From: Emiliania huxleyi CCMP1516
Taxonomy: Eukaryota; Haptophyta; Isochrysidales; Noelaerhabdaceae
Direction: 5' to 3'
Assembly (NCBI RefSeq): GCF_000372725.1
Contig: NW_005198391.1
Span: 240,944-304,943, forward strand
DNA: 64,000 bases
Every line of letters starts with the position of its first letter. Within the stretch, counting starts at the first letter, position 1. A program made the position numbers and the translations under genes. The notes below the pieces were generated by a model. The model ran no database searches, was not told the DNA's origin, and saw nothing but the letters and a program-made list of their open reading frames with translations. This document shows positions 28,314 through 36,900 of the stretch, piece by piece.

Positions 28314-30329
28314 ATGTGCCAAAAGCCGCTCGGCTCCAAGAAAAAATCAAAGTCCACAAAGGCCAAGCCCGTCCTCGCGCCCGGCGCTCTCGGCGCGTGC
28401 CCAGCCCTCGACCCGTTTCCGTACCCGCACGTGCGCGCCCCTCCCGGCCTCTTTGACCGGCGTGCGCTGCTGGCGGTGCGCGAGGAGCTGGCGTCACTGC
28501 AGCGCACCTTCAAGGAGACCGACCTCTTCAAGGTGTACCAGACTGGCGACCTGGCCAACCTCGACCCGGCAGACCCGCGCCACGCCGCCGCACTCCCGCG
28601 GACGATGGCGCTGCGTTCGGCGCTCTACTCGTCCGAATTCCGCGCGTGGGTGCGGCAGCTCACGGGCTGCACCGAGCTGACCGACCAGACGGACTGCTCG
28701 TGCAACGTCTACGGCGGCGGCGGCCACTTGCTCTGCCACGACGACGTCATCGGCTCGCGGTTCGTCGTGCTGCGCTCCTCCACCTCTCGCGGCGAGACCC
28801 CGACCCTCGACCGCGACCTGCTCCCAACCCTAGGTGCGTCTCGTACATCCTCTACCTCTCGCGGCCGGACGAGGCGTGGGAGGCGGCGCACGGGGGCGCG
28901 CTGGAGCTGTACGAGATGCAGGAGGCGGCGGAGGGGCTGCCGCAGCCATGCGCCGCCCCCTCCGCCTCGCTCGCCCCCGAGTTTGGCTCGATGGTGCTCT
29001 TCGCCGTCCAGCCGGGCCGCTCCTTCCACTCGGTGGGCGAGGTGCTCTCCGCCGACGAGCCGCGCCTCTCCGTCTCCGGCTGGCCCCACGCCCTAGATGC
29101 GGAGCCATAGAGGCTGCGCAGCCGGATTGCGGAGCCCGCTTCCTCCTCCTGCCTTGGTGTTGTGCCGTGTGTGCTCCAGCACGACCCCGCCCGGGCTCAG
29201 CCGCGCGTCTTCGTACTCCAGGTTCCATGCCGCTGCGCCGCCGCCGGGCGCCGACGAGACCGCCTCCCTCTCGCAGCTGCAGGCCGTAGCAAAGGCGAGC
29301 CGCGAGCCTCTGGTCCGGCTGCCTGCGCCGCGCAAGCCTCTGCGCGGCGCCTCGGCGGCCGAGGCGGGCGCGGCCGGCCTGTGGGAGATGGTCAACCCGT
29401 CCTACCTGGCGGCGGACAACCTGCGGGCGATCCGCGCGCAGCTCCTCGCGCAGGGCGTCGTCCAGCTCGCCTCCTTCCTCCGGCCAGACGTGGCTGCGCC
29501 GCTGCTCGAGGCGGCCGCCGCCGCCGACCGGGCCGACCGGCTCGGCGCGGGAGGGCCGCCGGACTACACGGCGGGGCTGCGCGGCCCGGGCGGCGGCTGG
29601 TCGGCCGTGGGCCCGCCCCACCTGCAGCGCTACCTCCGCTTCAGCGCCGAGGAAGGGGCTGCCCCGGGGGAGGAAGGGGCTGCGGCCGCGGCGGCGGACG
29701 GCGACACCGCCCGCGCCGCCGGCGAGCGGCTGAGCGAGGTGTCGTCGCTGCTGGGCTCTCCGCCCTTCCTGTGGCTGCTGCGCTGCATCGCGGGCGGCAC
29801 GCCCCGCGCTTGGCGCGCCGAGGTGCGCCGCTTCCGGCCCGGGCTCGACTACACCCTCGCGCATGCCGGCCAGCTGCTCGGCCGGCGGAGGCTCGCCGCG
29901 CAGCCGGTGCTCGACGCGACCTTCGTGGCGGTGCCGCCCGCGCGCGCGGGGAAGGCTGCGCGCGCCGCGCGGCTCTGGGACTCTGGAGACGTGGGCGGCT
30001 TCGAGTGCGCCGTGCCGAAGGACCGGAGCAAGGCCGCCGCCGAGGTGTACCGCGCCGACGACGCGTCGGAGGGCGTCACTTCGGTGCACGCCGTCTCAAA
30101 CTCGCTCGTGCTCTCGCTCCGCGCGCCGCAGACGATGCGCTTCGTCAAGTACGTCTCGGCGGCCGCCCCGGGCTCGCGGTGGGACGTCGCGGCCGAGTAC
30201 AGGCTCGAGCAGACGAGCGCCGCGCAGTCGCCGCAGCCGAAGAAGCCGAAGGCCCGCGGGGGCGCGGGCAGCGCGGCGCCGGCGGGCAGCGGCGGCAAGC
30301 GGAGACGGCGCGAGGGAGGCGCGTCGTAG
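28314..30329 (+). CDS. OGFOD1/Tpa1-like prolyl hydroxylase
   Basis: 600 residues; exons 28314-28759, 28834-29082, 29222-30329. The family (yeast Tpa1, human OGFOD1) hydroxylates a proline of ribosomal protein uS12 and affects translation termination. The N-terminal catalytic barrel has the HxD in LLCHDDVIGSR, a strand CVSYILYLSRPDEAW, HGGALELYE, the distal His in PGRSFHSVGEV and the 2OG-binding Arg in RLSVSGWFH. A second, degenerate double-stranded beta-helix follows (LWEMVNPSYLAADNLRAI onwards), as in Tpa1. The tail is basic. Intron 1 is GT-AG (74 bp). Intron 2 is GC-AG (139 bp) and its removal rebuilds the invariant SGWFH, which fixes the junction. The start ATG precedes a lysine-rich segment. 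Confidence 0.9.
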
Positions 30330-30536
30330 ACGTTCGTGAGCGATGTGCGCGTGTGTTGGGGTGTGGTGACGCACTGTGGTGCTGCGGCACACCGCACAGC
30401 AGTGTGCTGGTGGGGCCGGTGCGCCGTCCCGGGGTGGTTGTTTTATCGCATCCCGTGGTGTGACAAAGAAGGAGCCAAATAATCAAAACACGCAGCAAAT
30501 CACGGGACAAGCCATACAAGCTCTGTCCCAGCTCTC

Positions 30537-31272
30537 TCAGCTTCCCTCCCCCTCCTTCTCCTTGATCCTCCCCAGCGAGACCAGGCTCGGAATCTCAACG
30601 GCGAGCCACGGGGCCATGCCAAGCGCCATCGCGTGCGCGATCCCGAACCTCGGCGTGTTTTTGGACCAAAGCGGCGCAAAGTGGACGTCAAGGCAGATCT
30701 TCCCCCCGCGATACATCTTCTCTGTCTTGCCGTCGAGCTCGGGCAGCGCGAGCTCGGGCGGCGTGGAGGGGTAAGCCACCGGCAGGTCGAACTCGAGGTC
30801 GAACTCGTACTTTTTATGCTCGTGGAAGGTCCACACCTGCGGGCCCGGCCGGCGGCGGCAGGGTGGGGAGCCTGCGTGCACCCTCGCCCCTCCGGGTGCG
30901 GCTCTGTGGAGTGCGCCTTGCCAGTCCATCGGGTGCCAGTCTTGTTGGACTCGATGGTGAACCACTCGTTTCCAGCCTCCTTGTTCACCTTTTGGTACGC
31001 GATCAGCGCCATGTACTCTTCCTGCGGAGCGCAGGCGCAGCCAGGCTGAGAGGCGTGCAGCGGGCCCGCGTGCCGCTGGGCGAGGGAGCTCCTTCATTCG
31101 CTTGATCCACTCGTCGCCGTCGCGCGGGCCGGCTTGCACCTGCACCGCGGGAAATTTCGGAGGGTGACCTGGCCAGCGCCGGCCACAGTTGGCAGAGCGC
31201 CGAGCTTCGGGCGGCACACGCGCCGACATCAGCGGCAGCTTCTGCACGGTCTCCTTTGTCGTGTTGTCAACC
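30537..31272 (-). CDS. UFC1: UFM1-conjugating enzyme UFC1
   Basis: E2-like enzyme that carries UFM1 to ER-ribosome targets. Minus-strand exons: from ~31272 to 31224, 31139 to about 31089, 31021 to 30917, and 30836 to 30537 (stop). Joined, they give the family blocks [81 protein letters not shown] and LWSKNTPRFGIAHAMALGM. The catalytic Cys is in GGKICLDVHF. Introns at 31,223 and 30,916 use GC donors. The middle one (about 31,022-31,091) has no normal donor at the expected place, so its boundary is uncertain by one codon. The initiator Met should lie in a short upstream exon that I could not place. Divergent from the gene at 31488. Confidence 0.88.
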
Positions 31273-31487
31273 CTGCCCGAGCGAGCAGGGATGAGCAGGT
31301 GAGCACTATGATTTTGTGGGCACGGCGCGATGCGTGAGTGGAGGAGTGGGAAGCGAGGGAGTTGGAACGAGCGTGTGGCACATGGCCGCGCTGAACGCTG
31401 GGCGGAAAGAAACAACAAAAGCAACCACTTCCGGAAAGTGACGCAACCCAATCAGGGACGTGCACCGCCGCCTCCTCCACCTGCGTT

Positions 31488-31841
31488 ATGACCTCGACCA
31501 TCGTCCACGACGGCAGCATCGAGCGGGAGGTCGACCCCGAGGAGGCGCAGTACATGCGTGCCGTCCAAGAGTCGTTGGCGAGCGCCAAGCCGTCGGCTGC
31601 GCCAGTCGCCGCCGCCGCAGCCTCGGTTGGCGCAGCGGCACCGCCGCCCCCGGCGGAGCTTGTTGCCGCTGCCGCGCCGAAACGGACCGCCGCCACCGAG
31701 GACGCGGCCGATCCAACGGCGGATCAGATCAGCCGCGATGCGGCGCTCGCGATTGCTCTCTCCGCGGAGCACTCTGATGCTCCCGCGGAGCTTCTCCGTG
31801 CAAAGGTCGTGCACGATGGCAGCATAGAAAAGGACCTGTGA
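31488..31841 (+). CDS. Small protein with UIM-like motifs and repeated VHDGSIE
   Basis: 117 residues from the ATG at 31488. EEAQYMRAVQESLASA and ISRDAALAIALSAEH resemble ubiquitin-interacting motifs (acidic start, Ala near the middle, Ser four residues on). The heptad VHDGSIE occurs twice, near the N-terminus and as the last residues. The middle is Ala/Pro-rich and probably disordered. The UIM call is from spacing only. It sits divergent to UFC1, so a role in ubiquitin-like signalling is an attractive but unproven inference. No introns needed. Confidence 0.5.
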   Translation: MTSTIVHDGSIEREVDPEEAQYMRAVQESLASAKPSAAPVAAAAASVGAAAPPPPAELVAAAAPKRTAATEDAADPTADQISRDAALAIALSAEHSDAPAELLRAKVVHDGSIEKDL

Positions 31842-32530
31842 GGTGCTCGATCGGCACGGTGTTCAGCAAGCTCGTGGGAGGTGACCAGCGGCTCTTGCAT
31901 CGTGTGCCTACCGCTGTTTGGTTTGCGAGCCCAATCACGCTTGGCGCACCGAAGGCGCTGGCAGTTTGCGACCAACACACCGGCGCAGGTACGAAACCCA
32001 CTGCAGTTGTGTTGGCCCGAGAGCTACTCGGCGGTCTGTGAGTACACATGACATGTGTGTGGAGTAACCCGCTGGCTCCGTGGTCCATCGGCGCTGTTCC
32101 TCGCTGTGTGCTTGTTGTGGCGCGCGGCGCGTGAGCGCGGTGAGAGGCGTGTGCACGGCGTAACACACGGTCGTGTACTTCTTCTTTACGTAACGTACAT
32201 AAAAACGAGGAACCGCGCAGTCGTGACCAACGCATCAATGACGGGCGATAAAATCGGCCGCGGAGCGCGCGCTGCCGCGGGTGGGCCGCCCGTGTCGTCA
32301 GAGAGACGAGCGAGAGCCACATGAGAGAGACAGAGAGCACCTCTGCGGGCTCGCTGGCCCGCGTGCCCCCAACCCCGCGTTGGCGCGCTCGGCACTTAGA
32401 CGTGCCGGGGCGTGTAAGAAGCGAGAGAGCGAGCGAGCCGTCCAACGGCTCCACTCCAGATCCTCTCGGGCGCCAACTCCAACCGCAGCCACATGCGGAG
32501 CACGTGTGCCAGGCGTCCACGTCGAGTGCG
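31842..32530. other. Intergenic
   Basis: About 690 bp between the UIM-like gene and the convergent MYND gene. No supported gene or repeat is visible. Confidence 0.4.
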
Positions 32531-33139
32531 TCACTTGGCTCGCTTTCCGCGCTTCTTCCTGCTGCCGCCTGCCCGCGGAGGGCTGCCGGCCTGCGTCGCA
32601 GGGCTGCGGCACTGCTCGGACTCCTGCTCCTCCTTCGCGTGCGCCAGCGCCTCGTCAAAGCTGGAGCAGTCGAGCCACCCCCAGTCCTCCTCGTCGGCGA
32701 GAGGGCACACTGCCGGCTCCATGAGCGTCCTCGGCGACGCTTGCTCGGCGACCGCGCAGCAGACGCGACGATGCTCCGCCGGAAGCCGCGGCTCGCACGC
32801 CTCGCAGACAGCGACAATCCCGCACTTGGAGCAGAGGCGGGAGCACTTGCGGTTGCAGACGATGCAGCGGAAACCGGTGGATCGAACAAAGATGGACGCC
32901 GTCTGCCGATCGGCGCAGGTGATGACCAGGCGTGTAGCCTTCTGAGCGCTCTTCTGGCAGTTCTCAACAAGCTTCGTGATCGCCACAGCCTCGGAGAGGC
33001 CGGCTGGTGGCAGCGCCGTTGCGAAGCTCAGAAGCGTGTCGGTATCATTCGGAGGGATTCGCAGCAGCGCATCGACGGTCGCTGCGTCAAGCTGCTGAAG
33101 AGTCGCTTCAAGCAAGCCCACGGAGCGCACCTTCACCAT
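32531..33139 (-). CDS. MYND zinc-finger protein
   Basis: 202 residues from the ATG at 33139. A MYND finger lies at about residues 90-125: CIVCNRKCSRLCSKCGIVAV then CEACEPRLPAEHRRVC, giving the C-x2-C / C-x2-C / C-x2-C / H-x3-C ligand set. MYND fingers bind proline-rich partners and occur in many regulators. The N-terminal ~85 residues are helical without a recognised domain. A short acidic Trp-rich segment (DEEDWGWLDC) and a basic C-terminus (GGSRKKRGKRAK) follow. There is no SET or deubiquitinase domain, so this is a MYND-only protein. Confidence 0.75.
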   Translation of the reverse strand: MVKVRSVGLLEATLQQLDAATVDALLRIPPNDTDTLLSFATALPPAGLSEAVAITKLVENCQKSAQKATRLVITCADRQTASIFVRSTGFRCIVCNRKCSRLCSKCGIVAVCEACEPRLPAEHRRVCCAVAEQASPRTLMEPAVCPLADEEDWGWLDCSSFDEALAHAKEEQESEQCRSPATQAGSPPRAGGSRKKRGKRAK

Positions 33140-33968
33140 GGAAACCAGTGTGGTCGTTGGACGTTCGCGTCACGGGCGGCAATTTACGCGTTCACGGCCT
33201 CACCATTTCCAGTGTTGTAGCTCTTCCCTCGCCAGTCACAGGCGGCCAGTCGAGTCTATTTTAGCGCAGCCATCACCCACCCCCGCCGCTGTGTCTGTAT
33301 GTAAAGTATGTATCGGCTGTGTCTTCGGCGAGGGTGGTGCTGGTTGGTGGCGTCCCTACTGTCTGTCTGAATACGTTTTCCACGTATTCCAAATGACCTC
33401 CCAGAGGCCTGTATTCTGCCGTATTCCACCCGTATTCCACGTATTCCATGGAATACGCCGTATTCCAAGCTCCAAAAATGGACGTATTCCGGCTAAAAAT
33501 TTTCTTCGCTCCGCGAATTCACACAGTAGGGCTGGCGTCCCCGTCGGGTCAGGGCTGAAGGCGGGGGAGACCAACCCGATCTCTCCGGCGTCCCGGGAGC
33601 GTGATTGACACCCCCCCTGCGCCAACAGCCCCGTGGAGGTAAACCGCTCGTCTAGCCAATCAGCCTTAAGCGAGCGTTCTGGCCGAGTGGCCGTTGGAAT
33701 GGCCGAGGTTGGCGCTTGGCGGACTTGCGTCCTCGCATCGGAGCCTAGTGTTGTGAGAGAGAGGCAGCGAGAAATTGTGAGACACCTTTGCGCGCGCCGT
33801 GAAATTATTCTTCACGCTGCCTGTGCTGTGTCCTCCTGGTTGGTCTGACACTGGAGACTGGCTGGTCTGTCTGCGAACGAACCAGAACGTGGGGCTCTCG
33901 TCCCTACGGACTCGGCCGCGGGTAACACGCGCCCGCGCGGGCCAGCCGCGCGGTTTCCGCTACTGTCA
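33140..33968. other. Interval with GTATTCC repeat cluster
   Basis: At 33,370-33,490 the heptamer GTATTCC (or its complement GGAATAC) occurs about eight times, including the palindrome CGTATTCCATGGAATACG. The rest, up to the calpain gene, shows no gene. It probably holds the calpain promoter and leader. Confidence 0.6.
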
Positions 33969-36900
33969 ATGAGGCCCGAGCTTCATGATTGGTACCGTGG
34001 GATGGCGCCGGCGAGCAACGTGAGTTTGCCGCGACTTTTTTTGCGCGCCAGAAGGAGGTGCTACCCGGTACAGGGTGGCGACTGCTTGGCCGCGAGGCGG
34101 GTGGCTCGAGCGTCTCGCCGGAGTCGCTGGGTGTGCACATATATGCTGCCCTCCGGCGCCAGTTTGCTGCCATACCCGCTCGCCATCACCTTCGCGCTGC
34201 TGCTTGCAGCTTCGGCGACCGCCGCCGCTGTTGCTCTCTCCCGTGTCGACTGGCGGCCTGCTGCGCTCATCGTCGGCGCTCCCGGCAAGACAGAGGTGGA
34301 CGTGTTGCTGCTTCGAGCCATCGTTGCGTTGCCGCTGGCGCTGTCTTTTGCCTTCGGCTTTGTCTGCTGGGCCACAGTCGGTCCTCCGCTGGGAAAGGAC
34401 CTCCTGCTGTCGCTCAGCCTGCAGCTTCCCGCCGCGATGGTGGCGGGCGCGACGCTGATGCGAGGCCGCACCCTGTCGTACCACTTTTCCAGCAGAGCTC
34501 AGGCCGTACTCGCGAGCTGCGCGGCTGTGGCAGCGGTTGCACAACTTTTGATTGCATACACGCCGACCGGCACGGCTGGGCAGCACCACTCTGCCTTTGC
34601 AGCGAGCAGCGCGGCGCTGCTCTCGCTCAACCTCGCCCCGCTGCTGGTGATGGCCCGGCTGACCGCAGCGCAACCCTGGCAGCCCGGCCGGGAGGGCGCC
34701 GCTGACACTGACGCCGACGATGACGGCACGCCGCCGTTTCAGCCGCCGCCGCCGCTGCTGGTGAGCGCAGCTTGCGCCGTCCTCTACGCCGCCTCCCTCG
34801 CGTGGTACGCAACAGCAGGTCCCTTCGTCGCGCCGCTCGAGCCGACAGCGACGTCCCTTGCCGCGGCGGCGGTCTTGTGCCTCGACGGCCTCGCGCTGCT
34901 TCACCAGCGGAGCGGCGCTCTGTCGTCTCGCGTCTCTCTGCTCGCGCTGTGTGCGACGACGCGAGTCGTGCTGATCGCTTGCGGCGAGAGCCACGTCGCC
35001 ACCGGCGAGGCCCTGCTCTACGCTCTCCATGGTGGCTTGCTCGGCCGCCGCGCAATCGCATTGCGCAACCCTCCTCCTCCCTCGCCGCTGCGCGCTTACC
35101 TCGCTTCGCTCGTTGCGGCACGGGAGGGCGGCGGAGGGGAGGCGACGTCGGTCGCCGAAAGCGGCAAGGGCGACGACGGCGGCGGCGGCACCAGTTGGGC
35201 TGAGCTGTGGCGCAGCGTCTCCTCGGCGGAAGCCTCGCTGTGCCGGCTGACGGCTGCACACGCCGTCGCTGTGCTCGCGCTTGCCGGGACTGCTTTCCGG
35301 CCGCTGACCCTCGGCGGCTGCGCGCTGCCGCAGGTTGCCCTCGGCGCCCTCGCTCCGTTTTGCCTCGTTCTCGACCTGTGGGCGGCTCACCTCTTGCGCT
35401 CGTGGCGGCGGCGCGGCGCGAGGCCTGACGAGCAGGCATTCCTCCGCGCGGCCGCGGTTTGGAGCGTGGTGTGCCTCGGCTGCGGCGCGGCGTGTGCGGC
35501 GCTGCTGCGCTGTGCGCTGCTGCTGCCGCTGGTCGGGCTCTTGCCCGGGATTGCCTTTGGCTGCTCGGCGCTCCGCAGTGCGTGGGAGAGCAATGGCTGG
35601 GTCGCCATCGACGTTGCCGGGCTCAAGTCTCTGACTGCTAATGCGAGAGGCTACGCAATACTCGGTGAGGACAACGCCGGCTCTGATTCCGGATCTGGGT
35701 CTGCAGCTGGCCGCGGCGGCGGCCTACAGCGCTCGTTTGCGCGCGCTGTGAAGATAGCCCACGAGGAGTCGCCGCGAGACGTGGCTTTGCTGGGTGGCGC
35801 AGCTGTCGTGACCGCCCAGGTCATGCTCGCTGGCGTCGCCTTCGGCTGCAGCTTGGCTTCGGCTGCAGCCGGCGCAGCACTCACGCTCCTCCTCATCGAG
35901 TCCGTCCTCACCGCCGCAGCGCTCACCGCGGCGCACCACCGCCCGGACGCGCCAGAGCCACTCCTCGCCTTCTGCGGCGCCTTTGCCGCCACCCACCTCG
36001 CCGGCGTCGCTCTCCTCGCCGCGCTGTGGCCCCCGCCACTGCAGAGGCTAGCGAGCAGTGAAGCATGCGCCTTCGAGACGGTGGGCATGATCTGGGCGCT
36101 GCTCTCGCCCCTCGCGCTCTGTGCGGCCCTGTTGTGGGAATTCGCTGACGACGTAGATCGCACGAGTGGGGCGACACCACGCCACCTGCGGGTGGCGGCG
36201 GTGGTGACCGCCGCCACCGCTTCAGCGCTGATCGTTGTAATCGCCACGATGTCCCTCGCCGTCGCTGCCCTCTCGTCGGCGGCGGTGGCATTGGCGTTCG
36301 CTGCCACATACGCTCGGCACGAGGCGGCAGTCAACGGCGGCTTTCTCGGGCGCAACGCACGCAGTGCAGTAGAAAGAAGCCTTGCAGGTGCTGTGGCGGT
36401 CGGCACTCTCGTCGGCGTTTCCTCTGCTGGCGCCGTTGCCGTAGCGGGATGGACGCTGTCGTTGCTGGCTTCGGCCTCCGTCCTCGCGGCCGCTGCTCGC
36501 GCCTCACTGCGTCGGCGCAAGGGCCAACGCTTGCGCCACTGGAGCACGTCCGACGTGTGGTGGCTCCCGCTCCCCTCGACGGTGGTGATGGCTGACGGAG
36601 AGGTGCGGCCGTCTAGCGAGCCGGTGGCGCTGCTGCTCGCCGCGGCGGCGGCCACCCTCCTCTGGTCGACCTACGCCACGCTTGTCATCCCTCCACGCGC
36701 CGTCGGCGTCGTCACAGCATGGGCCGTGGCGCTCGCCTTGATCGACCAGGCTGCGGCAGCTGCCGCGTCGACGCCTCTCGCGCTAGGCCGTGCATGTCGG
36801 CGGCCAGGGAGTGGCGGGGCTGCTGCGGTCCGGTGCTTGCTCACTCACGACGCCGTCTCCGCAGCGCGCAAGGCCGCCTTTGCTGCGAGCGTGGAGGGGC

